A DNA stretch of 64,000 bases from Luteibacter sp. dw_328 (GCF_018449605.1 NZ_JAAVUW010000010.1:124001-188000), one strand, 5' to 3'. Shown: positions 49,036 through 57,886, counted from the stretch's first letter. Translations and numbers: made by a program. The notes: a model not told the origin generated them from the sequence alone.

Positions 49036-51507
49036 TTAGGCGGCACGCACCTTTTGCATGGCTTCGGCATTGCGCTTCACGCCAGCCTGCAGCTCTTCGC
49101 TGTCGAAGTCATCGACCGAGATGAACTCGGCGACGCCGTCACGCACGCGCTGGAGCAGGTCGCGCTCGGCGGTGGTGATGGCGCCCAGCTTCTCGGCTTC
49201 GGCGAGCTGCTCGTTGTACGTGTGCGACTTCAGCTGGCCACCCTTGAACGCCTTGAGGAACTTGCGCTCCACCGGCTCGGCGGCGATCACGTCGGGCAGG
49301 AGCGCATTCATGCGACCCACCGTGTTGTTCGCCGTCGGGGTGAGGTAGGTCCAGGTGGTCAGGCGCTCGCGGGCTTCGCTGGGCGCGGTGATCAGCGCGG
49401 CGACGCGGCGACCGAGGCGATCCGACGGCGGCACTTCGCGGCGACCGAACGGGAACACCAGGGCACGCAGCACCCAGGCCACCGGGCGCACCGGGAAGTT
49501 ACGGATCACGCCATCCAGCGCCATCTGCATGTTCCACACGCACTGGTGGAAAGCCCAGGCCAGCAGCGGACGATCCGCTTCCGGACGGCCGGTGTCTTCG
49601 TAACGCTTGAGCATCGCGCTGGCGATATACAGGTACGAGAGCACATCACCCAGACGGGCAGACAGCTTTTCCTTGAACTTCAGCTTGCCGCCGAGCACAC
49701 CCATCGCCACGTCGGCACACAGTGCCAGCGCCGCGGAGTAACGGTTGAGCTTGCGGTAGTAGCGGCGCGTGTAAGCGTCACCAGCGGTGTCGCCGATCTT
49801 CGCCGCGGTCAGTCCCAGGACGAAGCTGCGCACGGCGTTGGAGAAGCCGAAACCGATGTGGCCGAAGAGTGCCTTGTCGAAGGTCTTCAGGCGCTCGCGG
49901 TAATCGGCAATACCCAGTGCCTGCATTTCCTTCAGCACGTAAGGATGGCAGCGGATCGCACCCTGACCGAAGATCATCAGGCTGCGCGTCATGATGTTCG
50001 CGCCTTCCACCGTGATGGCGATCGGCACCGACTGCCAGCCGCGACCCATGTAGTTCTTCGGTCCGAGGATGACGCCCTTGCCGCCGTGTACGTCCATCGC
50101 ATCCGACGCGATCTGACGGCACCACTCGGTAGCGTGGTACTTGGCGATGGCCGACGGCACGGCCGGCTTCTCACCGCGATCGACCGCGGCGGCGGTGGCA
50201 CGCGAGAGTGCCTGCATGGCGTAGGTCAGGCCGCCGATGCGGGCGAGCGCTTCTTCCACACCTTCGAAACGGCCGATAGCGAGGCCGAACTGCTTGCGCA
50301 TGCGCGCATACGAGCCGGTCGCCGAGACCGCCATGCGCGAGGCACCCGTGGCGTTCGACGGCAGCGAGATCGCGCGACCCACCGACAGGCACTCGACCAG
50401 CATGCGCCAGCCCTGGCCGGCCATGTGCGGGCCACCGATCAGTACGGACAGCGGCACGAACATGTCCTTCGCGTGCACCGGGCCGTTCTGGAACGGCGTG
50501 TTCAGCGGGAAGTGGCGACGACCGATTTCCATCCCCGGGGTTTCGCGCGGCAGCAGCGCCAGCGTGATACCCAGGTCTTCCTTCTCACCCAGCAGCTTGT
50601 CCGGGTCGTACATGCGGAAGGCGAGGCCGACGATGGTCGCGACCGGCGCCAGCGTGATGTAGCGCTTATCGAAGGTCAGGCGGATACCGACGGTTTCTTC
50701 GCCGTTCCACATGCCCTTGGTAACGATGCCGAAATCGGGAATCGAGGTGGCGTCCGAACCGGCGTAGGGACCGGTCAGCGCGAAACACGGAACTTCACGG
50801 CCATCGGCCAGACGCGGCAGGAAGTGGTTCTTCTGCTCGTCGCTGCCGTAGTGCATGAGCAGCTCGCCGGGTCCGAGCGAGTTCGGCACGGCGACGGTGG
50901 ACGCGACCGTCTGCGACATGCTCGAGAGCTTCTGCAGCACGGCCGAGTGAGCCAGCGCCGAGAAGCCGAGGCCGCCGTAGGTCTTCGGAATGATCATGCC
51001 GAAGAACTTGTTCTTCTTGATGAACTCCCAGACGTTCGGCGGGAGGTCGGCCAGCTCGTGGGTGATCTGCCAGTCGTCGATCATGCCGCAGAGTTCTTCG
51101 ACGGGGCCGTCGAGGAAGGCCTGCTCTTCCACCGAGAGTTCCGGCTTCGGCTGACGCAGCAATTCCGACCAGTCCGGCTTGCCCGAGAACAGCTGGCCTT
51201 CGAAACCGACGGTGCCGGCCTCGAGGGCGGTCTGCTCGGTTTCCGACAGCTTCGGCGTCACCTTGGCGAAGATCGACAGCAGCGGTGCGCTGATCTTCTT
51301 CCGACGGAAGTCGACCATCAGCAGCGGTGCGGCGACCAGGGCCAGCAGGATCAGCACGACGACCGTGGTTACCGGCGCACGCGCGAGCAGGCCGACGACG
51401 AGGGTCGTGACCGCCGTGGCGACAGCCCACGTGCGCAGCGACGTGCGGTGGTAAGCGCAGGCACCGGAGGCAATGAGTGCCGCCAGTACAACCAGGATTG
51501 CAGACAT
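49036..51507 (-). CDS. fadE: Acyl-CoA dehydrogenase FadE
   Basis: An 823-residue FadE (E. coli 814). Two N-terminal hydrophobic segments (residues 1-60), then the flavoprotein dehydrogenase domain with FALTGPYAGSDATSIPD, GVILGPKNYMGRGWQSVPIA and IMTRSLMIFGQGAIRCHPYV, and the long C-terminal DUF1974 part found only in this type. It carries out the first oxidation of fatty-acid beta-oxidation with FAD. It follows the alpha/beta hydrolase gene by 5 nt, and a TetR regulator is divergent from that pair. Confidence 0.95.
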   Translation of the reverse strand: MSAILVVLAALIASGACAYHRTSLRTWAVATAVTTLVVGLLARAPVTTVVVLILLALVAAPLLMVDFRRKKISAPLLSIFAKVTPKLSETEQTALEAGTVGFEGQLFSGKPDWSELLRQPKPELSVEEQAFLDGPVEELCGMIDDWQITHELADLPPNVWEFIKKNKFFGMIIPKTYGGLGFSALAHSAVLQKLSSMSQTVASTVAVPNSLGPGELLMHYGSDEQKNHFLPRLADGREVPCFALTGPYAGSDATSIPDFGIVTKGMWNGEETVGIRLTFDKRYITLAPVATIVGLAFRMYDPDKLLGEKEDLGITLALLPRETPGMEIGRRHFPLNTPFQNGPVHAKDMFVPLSVLIGGPHMAGQGWRMLVECLSVGRAISLPSNATGASRMAVSATGSYARMRKQFGLAIGRFEGVEEALARIGGLTYAMQALSRATAAAVDRGEKPAVPSAIAKYHATEWCRQIASDAMDVHGGKGVILGPKNYMGRGWQSVPIAITVEGANIMTRSLMIFGQGAIRCHPYVLKEMQALGIADYRERLKTFDKALFGHIGFGFSNAVRSFVLGLTAAKIGDTAGDAYTRRYYRKLNRYSAALALCADVAMGVLGGKLKFKEKLSARLGDVLSYLYIASAMLKRYEDTGRPEADRPLLAWAFHQCVWNMQMALDGVIRNFPVRPVAWVLRALVFPFGRREVPPSDRLGRRVAALITAPSEARERLTTWTYLTPTANNTVGRMNALLPDVIAAEPVERKFLKAFKGGQLKSHTYNEQLAEAEKLGAITTAERDLLQRVRDGVAEFISVDDFDSEELQAGVKRNAEAMQKVRAA

Positions 51508-51512
51508 CGGTA

Positions 51513-52400
51513 TTACCTCGGGAGCGATTGCATGAACTGGGAAATCTCGCGGGTAAACGCGTCGTTCGCGTCACCGGCCACCATGTGCGTGGCGTCGGCA
51601 AGGGAAACGTGGCGCGCGTGCGGGACGAGACGTAGGAATTCTTCGACGGTCTGGCTGGAGACGACGTCGCTGCGGCTGCCGGAAAGGAGCAGCACCGGCA
51701 CCTGGACGCGCGCGGCGGCCTCGAACAGGCGCGGCTGGTAACGCTCGCTTTCCTGGACGAGGCCGCCATCGAGCAGGGCGGGATCCCAGTGCCAGCGAAG
51801 GCGGCCGTGCTCGCCCTGACGCAACAAGGGCTTGAGCTGCGCTTCGGATTTACGCTCACGGCGGTGCGGCAGGTACGCCTCGATCGCCGAGGCCGCCTCC
51901 TCATAACTCGCGAAACCGTCCGGGTGCGCGCGCATGAAGCCGAGAATACGTTCGACCCCGGCGGTTTCCCAGCGCGGGGTGATGTCGACCAGGATCAGCG
52001 CCGAGAACGGCGGGCGGCCCTCCTCCGCTTCACCGGCGGCCATCAGGCCCAGCAGCCCGCCCATCGAGGCGCCGACCAGTACAGGTGGCCGGCCATCCGG
52101 TGAGCCGGACTCGGCCGATACCGCGAGCAGATCGTGGACGAACTGCTCCATGTGGTAGTCGCCGCGCGGCACGCGCTCGCTTTCGCCATGACCCCGCGCA
52201 TCGAAGGTGGTGGCATCGAAGCCTTGCGCCGCCAGCGTTCGCGCCGCGCCGTTCCAGGCGTGGCGCGTCTGCCCGAACCCGTGCGCGAAGATCAGCGCCG
52301 GCGAACGCACGCCCGGCCAGCGCTGCGTGGCCAGCGCAATGCCGTCCATCGAGACCAGGCTCGCAGAGGCAGAGGATACGGACGTGGGATGGGCAACCAT
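51513..52400 (-). CDS. Alpha/beta hydrolase
   Basis: A 295-residue alpha/beta hydrolase without signal peptide: oxyanion part FAHGFGQTRHAWNG, GHGESE, nucleophile elbow VGASMGGLLGL, acid in LLSGSRSDVVS and catalytic His in DATHMVAGD. ATG 52400 (MVAHPTSV) is chosen; another ATG lies at 52436. Placed in front of fadE, it could be an esterase, lipase or thioesterase feeding fatty acids into oxidation, but the substrate is unknown. Confidence 0.85.
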   Translation of the reverse strand: MVAHPTSVSSASASLVSMDGIALATQRWPGVRSPALIFAHGFGQTRHAWNGAARTLAAQGFDATTFDARGHGESERVPRGDYHMEQFVHDLLAVSAESGSPDGRPPVLVGASMGGLLGLMAAGEAEEGRPPFSALILVDITPRWETAGVERILGFMRAHPDGFASYEEAASAIEAYLPHRRERKSEAQLKPLLRQGEHGRLRWHWDPALLDGGLVQESERYQPRLFEAAARVQVPVLLLSGSRSDVVSSQTVEEFLRLVPHARHVSLADATHMVAGDANDAFTREISQFMQSLPR

Positions 52401-52540
52401 ACGGCCGAGTATGTAGGTCTGGGAGAGGTGCGTCAATACGCCCGCGTACGGTCACGCAATGGCAACCAAGTCAAGGTCTTATGCAACAAGCCAGGAGGCT
52501 GCCGGATTGCAAACGGCGGCGTCTCGGCTACCATGCGTCG

Positions 52541-53131
52541 ATGACCGACGGTGCCAAGAATGAACGAGTCCGCCTCTCCGCAGAAGACTGGGAAGACGGC
52601 GCCCTAGCCCTTATCGCCGAACAAGGCGTCGGCGCCCTTGCCGTGGAGGCGCTTGCACGCCGTCTGGGCGTCACCAAAGGCAGCTTCTACTGGCACTTCC
52701 GTACGCGCGAAGCCCTGCTCCAGGCCTCGCTCGAACGGTGGGAAGAATACGGCGAACGCGAAGTCCTCGGTGAAATCGAGCGCATCGCCGATCCCCGTAA
52801 GCGCCTGCCGGAACTGTTCCGCCGTGTCGCCCACGAACTGCAGGCGCATCGCGTTTACGCCGCCCTGCTCAAAGCGCTCGACCATCCGCAGGTCGTGCCG
52901 GTCATGGCGCGCGTGTCGCAGCGGCGCATCGAGTTCCTCACCACGATGTATCAGGAAGCCGGCCTCGAGCCCGTTGTCGCCCTGCATCGTGCACGTCTTA
53001 CCTATGCGGCCTACGTGGGCTTCCTGCAGCTGAACTTCACCCTTGGCCTGCCGCGACTGAGCCACGACGAGTTCGACGCCTATGTCGAGCACGTGATCTT
53101 TACCTTGACGCCGGCCAAGCCGACCGCGTGA
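52541..53131 (+). CDS. TetR family transcriptional regulator
   Basis: A 196-residue regulator: N-terminal helix-turn-helix GALAVEALARRLGVTKGSFYWHFRTREALL is the TetR signature (residues ~30-60); the rest is a helical ligand domain. It is divergent from the hydrolase-fadE pair, so control of these genes, with a fatty acyl-CoA as ligand, is the simplest guess. The 140-bp gap between has no convincing operator. Confidence 0.88.
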   Translation: MTDGAKNERVRLSAEDWEDGALALIAEQGVGALAVEALARRLGVTKGSFYWHFRTREALLQASLERWEEYGEREVLGEIERIADPRKRLPELFRRVAHELQAHRVYAALLKALDHPQVVPVMARVSQRRIEFLTTMYQEAGLEPVVALHRARLTYAAYVGFLQLNFTLGLPRLSHDEFDAYVEHVIFTLTPAKPTA

Positions 53132-53239
53132 TCGGACGCGTCAGCTGAACGGCGCGGCGACTTTTGCTGCGCCGTGCCTTGCCAATACCATCGAACGCAA
53201 ACTACTGTCTCTACAGCGTTTAACTGGAGACCACAACGG

Positions 53240-55030
53240 ATGCGTTCGTACGGCAGTTCCCTGGAAGCATTGAATCGATGGGTTGACGATGTCGCCCGAC
53301 TGACGGAGCCGACCTCCGTTCGCTGGTGTGACGGCTCGGACGCGGAATACGCCGAGCTCGTCCAGACGATGCTCGCCAGTGGCGATCTCCTCCCGCTCAA
53401 CGAGGAGACCAACCCGCGCAGTTACCTGCATCGCTCGAATCCGTCGGACGTCGCTCGCGTCGAGCACCTGACCTTCGTTTGCACCCCCGAGGAAGACGAG
53501 GCGGGCCCGAACAACCATTGGATGGCACCGGCCGACGCACACGCCAAGATCGACGCGCTGTTCGCCGGGGCCATGCGCGGACGCACCATGTACGTCATTC
53601 CGTACTGCATGGGTCCCATCGACTCGCCGCTGTCGCGTTGCGGTGTCGAGATCACCGACAGCCCCTACGTGGTCGCCAACATGCGCATCATGACGCGCAT
53701 GGGCGCCCCTGCCCTCGCCCGCATCGAGCGCGAAGGCCAGTTCGTGAAGGGCCTGCACTCCACGGGCGATCTCGATCCCGAGCGTCGCTTCATCATGCAT
53801 TTCCCCCAGGAGCTGTCGATCAAGTCGATCGGCTCCGGCTACGGCGGCAACGCCCTGCTCGGCAAGAAGTGCCACGCGCTGCGCATCGCCAGCCACCAGG
53901 CGCGCCGCGAAGGCTGGCTCGCCGAGCACATGCTCATCGTCGGCATCGAGAACCCGCAGGGCGAGAAGCACTACATCGCGGCGGCGTTCCCCTCGGCCTG
54001 CGGCAAGACCAACCTGGCCATGCTCATTCCTACCGAGGGCTACCTCAAGGCGGGCTGGAAGGTCTGGACTGTCGGCGACGACATCTGCTGGATGACACCC
54101 GGTGAAGATGGCCGCCTCTGGGCGATCAACCCCGAAGCCGGCTATTTCGGTGTCGCCCCGGGCACCGGCGCGAATACCAACCCGACCGCCCTGGCCACCC
54201 TTGGCCACGATGCGATCTTCACCAACGTGGCCGTGACCGCGGACGCGCGTCCGTGGTGGGAAGGCCTCGGCGAAGGCGAACCGGTCACCGAATGGCAGGG
54301 GCGTCCGTACGACGCGGCCAACGGTCCGGCGGCGCATCCGAATTCCCGCTTCACGGTCAGCGCGAAGCAGTGCCCGAGCTGGGCACCCGAATCCGAACAT
54401 GCCGCCGGCGTGCCCATTTCGGCGATCGTATTTGGCGGCCGCCGCCCCTCGCTGGTGCCGCTGGTGTTCGAGGCCAAGGACTGGGCCCACGGTGTTCTCG
54501 TCGGTGCAGCCATGGGCTCGGAAACCACCGCCGCCGCCACGGGCGCGGTCGGCGTGCTTCGCCGCGATTCGATGGCAATGAAGCCCTTCTGCGGCTACAA
54601 CTTCGCCGACTACTTCGCCCACTGGCTGTCCTTCGACAAACCCGGTGCGAAGCTGCCGCGGATCTTCCACGTGAACTGGTTCCGCAAGGATGCCGACGGT
54701 CGTTTCATGTGGCCCGGTTACGGCGAGAACCTCCGGGTGCTCGACTGGATGATCCAGCGCGTCGCCGGCAAGGCGGAAGGCATGGAAACCCCGATCGGTG
54801 TGGTCCCGGCCAAGGGTGAGCTCAACGCCGAGGGGCTGTCGCTGAAGCCGGGCGCCCTCGACGAACTCCTCCACGTCGATGTCGAAGGCTGGACCGAAGA
54901 GCTCAACGCCATCGGCCTCTACCTCGAGGGCTTCGGCGCGCGTATGCCCGAGCGCCTCAAGGCCGAGCGCCTGCGTGTGAGCAAGGCCCTGGAAGCCGCC
55001 GTGGAGCGTCGGGCAGCCAACGTCGCCTGA
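53240..55030 (+). CDS. pckG: Phosphoenolpyruvate carboxykinase (GTP)
   Basis: A 596-residue GTP-dependent PEPCK, the first step of gluconeogenesis from oxaloacetate. Motifs: NHWMAPADAHAKIDALFAGA, the reactive-Cys P-loop FPSACGKTNLAMLIP, VGDDICWMTP and FGGRRPSLVPLVFEA. The ATG at 53240 is used (MRSYGSSLEALNRWVD), with GGAGA ten bases upstream; a longer frame from 53174 is not supported. A hairpin (GCCAGCCC/GGGCTGGC, 55037-55062) follows without a U-run. Confidence 0.95.
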   Translation: MRSYGSSLEALNRWVDDVARLTEPTSVRWCDGSDAEYAELVQTMLASGDLLPLNEETNPRSYLHRSNPSDVARVEHLTFVCTPEEDEAGPNNHWMAPADAHAKIDALFAGAMRGRTMYVIPYCMGPIDSPLSRCGVEITDSPYVVANMRIMTRMGAPALARIEREGQFVKGLHSTGDLDPERRFIMHFPQELSIKSIGSGYGGNALLGKKCHALRIASHQARREGWLAEHMLIVGIENPQGEKHYIAAAFPSACGKTNLAMLIPTEGYLKAGWKVWTVGDDICWMTPGEDGRLWAINPEAGYFGVAPGTGANTNPTALATLGHDAIFTNVAVTADARPWWEGLGEGEPVTEWQGRPYDAANGPAAHPNSRFTVSAKQCPSWAPESEHAAGVPISAIVFGGRRPSLVPLVFEAKDWAHGVLVGAAMGSETTAAATGAVGVLRRDSMAMKPFCGYNFADYFAHWLSFDKPGAKLPRIFHVNWFRKDADGRFMWPGYGENLRVLDWMIQRVAGKAEGMETPIGVVPAKGELNAEGLSLKPGALDELLHVDVEGWTEELNAIGLYLEGFGARMPERLKAERLRVSKALEAAVERRAANVA

Positions 55031-55066
55031 TATCAGGCCAGCCCTGCTGCTGTGGGGCTGGCTCTG

Positions 55067-55145
55067 TGTGGGAGCCGATTCATCGGCGATTGGGGCTACC
55101 GCTTCGCCGCTTTGTTGGCTTTTCGCCGCTGAAGCGGCTCCCACA
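55067..55145. repeat. Inverted pair of REP hairpins of different subtype
   Basis: 55067-55090 is plus-oriented with the GCCGAT/ATCGGC stem, 55122-55145 is minus-oriented with the GCCGCT/AGCGGC stem. The right member has the same 15-base flank as the REP at 21241, read on the other strand. The pair could fold into one long hairpin between pckG and the sigma-factor gene. Confidence 0.85.
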
Positions 55146-55197
55146 TTTCCTTTATCCCTTAAACGCTTCTCCCCTTGCCGGCATCCAAGCTGGCAAG

Positions 55198-55785
55198 ATG
55201 AATGCCCTATGCCTCGCCGCCACTTCCTTCATGCAGCCTGAGCTGCCTGTCGCCACGTCCGATGACGATGTGGTGCGCGCTGCCGTCGGCGGCGACCGGA
55301 AGGCGTTCGAGACGCTCTACCGCAAGCATTCGGACCGGGTCTATGGCGCCATCCTCCGCCTGGCCGCCTTCGACCATGCCCGCGCGGAAGACCTGACCCA
55401 GGAAGCCTTCATCCGCGCCTGGCAGAAGCTCGAAGGCTTCCGCTTCGAAAGCGCGTTCGGCACCTGGGTGTACCGGTTGGCGGTCAACGTGGCACTCATG
55501 TCCATACGTGCCCGCAACGCCGACCCGGTCAGCATCGTCGACGATGAACATCTACCGGACATCGCCGACCTCGATAATCCCGTCCGCGCCGTGGAGCGCG
55601 ACGAGCTGGAAAAGGCCATCGCGGCGTTGCCGCCGCGGGCCCGTGCCGTGCTGGTCCTTTACGACGTGGAAGGTTGGAAACACGAGGAGATCGCCCTTGA
55701 ACTCGGGATGGCGGTCGGTTCCTCGAAAGCGCAGTTACACCGTGCACGCGGACTGCTCCGTCGCGCACTGGGAGATAAGCCATGA
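55198..55785 (+). CDS. ECF-type RNA polymerase sigma factor
   Basis: A 195-residue sigma-70 family protein with region 2 (FETLYRKHSDRVYGAILRLA, then DLTQEAFIRAWQKLEGF and FGTWVYRLAVNVAL) and region 4 (ALPPRARAVLVLYDVEGWKH, EIALELGMAVGSSKAQLHRA). The start is uncertain: ATG 55198 or ATG 55231 (MQPELPVATSDDDV). A stem-loop TTGCCGGC/GCTGGCAA at 55176-55197 touches the first ATG, which may favour the second. It is coupled by ATGA to the anti-sigma-like gene. Confidence 0.9.
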   Translation: MNALCLAATSFMQPELPVATSDDDVVRAAVGGDRKAFETLYRKHSDRVYGAILRLAAFDHARAEDLTQEAFIRAWQKLEGFRFESAFGTWVYRLAVNVALMSIRARNADPVSIVDDEHLPDIADLDNPVRAVERDELEKAIAALPPRARAVLVLYDVEGWKHEEIALELGMAVGSSKAQLHRARGLLRRALGDKP

Positions 55786-56201
55786 ATGACCTCGAATACC
55801 TGCGCCAGATGCGCTCCCTCAACCGGCCGGTTGCGCCCCGTCGCGATCTATGGGCCGGCATCGAAGCCCGCCTCGACGAGGCGCCCGTCGCCGCGACGTC
55901 GCGCCATCGACGCGCGCAGCCCTGGCTGATGGCCGCTGCCATTGCCGGCGTGGCCCTCCTCGGTGGCAGCATCGGACTCCATCTCGTCGCGCCTGCCACC
56001 AACAACGCACTTGCCAGCGAAACCCACTGGAAACCGACCGACCCGCGTCTCTCCGGAGCTGCGGTGGAACTCGACGCCGCGCGCATGGAGCTGACCCAGG
56101 CCATGCAGGACTCCCCCGATTCGGCCGCCCTGCAGCGTCTGCTGCTGAAGACCGAACGCCAGCGCGACCGTCTGCGTAATCTCGAAAAGCAAGCCGGCTA
56201 A
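55782..56201 (+). CDS. Probable membrane anti-sigma factor
   Basis: A 139-residue protein: a cytoplasmic N-terminus of ~45 residues, one membrane segment (WLMAAAIAGVALLGGSIGLH), and a periplasmic helical part (RMELTQAMQDSPDSAALQRL). No zinc-type anti-sigma motif is present. The ATG overlaps the sigma stop, the usual arrangement for a sigma and its membrane partner. Role inferred from context and topology. Confidence 0.72.
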   Translation: MNDLEYLRQMRSLNRPVAPRRDLWAGIEARLDEAPVAATSRHRRAQPWLMAAAIAGVALLGGSIGLHLVAPATNNALASETHWKPTDPRLSGAAVELDAARMELTQAMQDSPDSAALQRLLLKTERQRDRLRNLEKQAG

Positions 56202-56226
56202 CATGCGAACAGCCAGGACCCCACTC

Positions 56227-57135
56227 ATGAAAACGCTCTACATCACCCCCCTGCTGCTGGCGTTCTCGATCGGACAGGCATTCGCCTCGACCCCGATCAA
56301 CCTGTCGAAAGACATCCGGCCCAATGCGAAGGTCAGCATCGACAACGTCAAGGGCGAGGTCACCGTGACCGCCTGGGACAAGAATCAGATCCAGGTCTCC
56401 GGCTCGCTGGGCGACGGCGCCCGTCCGCTGGAGATCGAAGGCAACGAAGGCAACGTGGAAATCCACGTCGATAGCGACTCGAAAGAACACTCGATATTCA
56501 GCTGGGGCAGCGACACGCGCATGCAGCCCACCGTACTCAACGTTCGCGTGCCCAAGGCCGTCAGCGTCGAGATCAACGTGGTCAGCGCGCCGGTCAGCAT
56601 CGACGGCCTCGACGGCGGCAAGATCGAGATCAACTCGGTCAGCGGCCGCATCCGCGGAAACCTGCGCTCGCCGGACATCAACATGCAGACCGTCAGCGGG
56701 AGCATCGATCTCGCCGGCAGCGCGACCAAGGCCGATCTGCAGACCGTTTCCGGCGACATCATCGCGCCGAGCGTCACTGAACGCGTCGAAGCGCAGACCG
56801 TATCCGGTCGCATGACGATCGGCGGCGGCCCCTGGAAGCAGGCCAACTTCAGCACGGTCTCGGGCGACACGCAGATCAACGGCGGCCCCACGCGCGACGG
56901 CAAGATCGACGTCGACTCGATGAGTGGCGATGTCCAGCTCCAGCTTCCGTCCGATGTTTCCGCCAAGCTGGAGGCCTCGACATTCAGCGGCAGCATCCGC
57001 AGCGATTTCGGCAACCCCTCCAGCGGGGAAGACGGCCCCGGCAAGCAGCTCAAGACCACCATCGGCGGCGGCAACGGCAACATCCACGTCGAGTCCTTCA
57101 GCGGCGATGTGAAGCTACGCGCGCAGGGTCGCTGA
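56227..57135 (+). CDS. DUF4097 family exported beta-repeat protein
   Basis: A 302-residue protein with a signal peptide (MKTLYITPLLLAFSIGQAFA) and a repetitive right-handed beta structure with turns like VSGRIRGNLRSPDINMQTVS, TVSGDIIAPSVTERVEAQTV and SGDTQINGG. Such DUF4097 repeats resemble adhesin or polymer-forming beta-helices. It is third in the sigma/anti-sigma operon, 25 nt after the anti-sigma gene, and so is probably an envelope effector or stress sensor. ATG 56227 is chosen over 56203 as it begins the signal peptide. Confidence 0.82.
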   Translation: MKTLYITPLLLAFSIGQAFASTPINLSKDIRPNAKVSIDNVKGEVTVTAWDKNQIQVSGSLGDGARPLEIEGNEGNVEIHVDSDSKEHSIFSWGSDTRMQPTVLNVRVPKAVSVEINVVSAPVSIDGLDGGKIEINSVSGRIRGNLRSPDINMQTVSGSIDLAGSATKADLQTVSGDIIAPSVTERVEAQTVSGRMTIGGGPWKQANFSTVSGDTQINGGPTRDGKIDVDSMSGDVQLQLPSDVSAKLEASTFSGSIRSDFGNPSSGEDGPGKQLKTTIGGGNGNIHVESFSGDVKLRAQGR

Positions 57136-57216
57136 GCGTTCTTTAAAAGGTTCGCCCGCGTTGCGGGCGCGTGTTTCCAGCGGCATTCGCCGCGTCACGC
57201 TCGTGGTTTTTTGGGA

Positions 57217-57345
57217 GTCGCGGTCGGGTTGGCCCTTGGGGCCGCGGCGCGGCTCTTCGAGACGGGCCGTAGGCATCGGTCTCGCTCGCCCGGGAACTGG
57301 GCGGCCCTCAGCTTAGGCGGCCCCAAGGGCCAACCCGACCGCGAC
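57217..57345 (+). repeat. 130-bp unit with perfect 29-bp terminal inverted repeats, left
   Basis: The ends 57217-57245 and 57317-57345 are perfect inverted repeats of 29 bp (core GGTTGGCCCTTGGGGCCGC). The 71-bp middle contains TTCGAGACGGGCCGTAGG and CCCTCAGCTTAGG. Confidence 0.9.
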
Positions 57346-57437
57346 ACCGGACGTTGAGGTTGTGTGTGGCACAAGCGCAACGCCGCTTCGTCGCCGTGTG
57401 TCGAATGCTTGCCACACCCACGTTGCTGCACCGCTGT

Positions 57438-57461
57438 CGTAGGAGCCGCTTCAGCGGCGAA
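57438..57461 (+). repeat. REP hairpin (CT/AG subtype) within palindrome, left half
   Basis: GTAG foot and GCCGCT/AGCGGC stem, followed by ACCCTCAG, which recurs in the right half. Confidence 0.85.
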
Positions 57462-57569
57462 CCCTCAGACTGTCGCGTTTGCGAATGAGGCCTTGTGGTG
57501 ACTGGGCGAGCGGTTGAACGCCCGCACGATGCGACGCAATGCTTCGTTCGCGAGATCAATCGCTGAGGG

Positions 57570-57593
57570 TTCGCCGATGAATCGGCTCCTACA
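57570..57593 (-). repeat. REP hairpin (AT/AT subtype) within palindrome, right half
   Basis: Mirror partner of the REP at 57438 but of the other subtype (GCCGAT/ATCGGC). Confidence 0.85.
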
Positions 57594-57652
57594 AGAGCGG
57601 CACTGCAACTTGCTGGCGGTGTGCTCGGCCACACGCAACCTCGACGTTCTGT

Positions 57653-57783
57653 GCCGCGAGGGGCAAGGTCCTTGGGGACGCTTAAGCTGAGGGCGGCCCC
57701 GACTACCTTGCAGAGCGAGAGACCAGCTACCGCCCGTCTCGAAAAGCCGCGCCGCGGCCCCAAGGGCCTTGCCCCTCGCGGCT
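57653..57783 (-). repeat. 130-bp unit, right (inverted copy)
   Basis: Terminal inverted repeats of 24 bp with one mismatch (core GAGGGGCAAGGTCCTTGGGG). Its middle matches the left unit in inverted orientation (for example CGTCTCGAAAAGCCGCG against CGCGGCTCTTCGAGACG), although the arms have diverged in a paired way (GGGTTGGCC... versus GGGCAAGG...). Confidence 0.85.
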
Positions 57784-57849
57784 CCCAACGCACCCGCAAG
57801 CGTGAGGCGGCGAACGCCGCTGGTTACATGGGGCGCGTAGCGACCGGCA

Positions 57850-57873
57850 TTCGCCGATGAATCGGCACCTACA
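57850..57873 (-). repeat. Single REP hairpin (AT/AT subtype, one change in foot)
   Basis: GCCGAT/ATCGGC stem; foot GTAGGTGC instead of GTAGGAGC. Preceded by the tail sequence also found at 22698. Confidence 0.85.
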
Positions 57874-57886
57874 AAAGCGCGGCCAC

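Larger units (their letters stand above)
57173..57827. repeat. Large (~655-bp) nested imperfect palindrome
   Basis: Left and right halves correspond as inverted copies: outer arms 57173-57206 and 57793-57827 (both with AGCGTGA, GCGGCGAA, GCCGCTGG on one strand); 130-bp units 57217-57345 and 57653-57783; the block ACGTTGAGGTTGTGTGTGGC at 57351-57370 with its partner at 57628-57648; and REPs at 57438-57461 and 57570-57593. It fills most of the gap between the convergent DUF4097 gene and the 320-residue protein gene. No protein-coding ORF is supported here. Confidence 0.85.

Noticed and set aside
48937-51741. 934-codon open frame on the plus strand opposite fadE
   Set aside because: Mirror of the fadE codon pattern; no start signal, and it runs through the terminator and REP downstream of fadE.
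52437-52448. Palindrome TACGCCCGCGTA between the hydrolase and TetR genes as an operator
   Set aside because: The arms are only 5 bp with a non-symmetric centre; too short to claim as a TetR site in GC-rich DNA.
53141-55144. 667-codon open frame on the minus strand opposite pckG
   Set aside because: Mirror frame of pckG; it starts inside a REP pair and has no motif.
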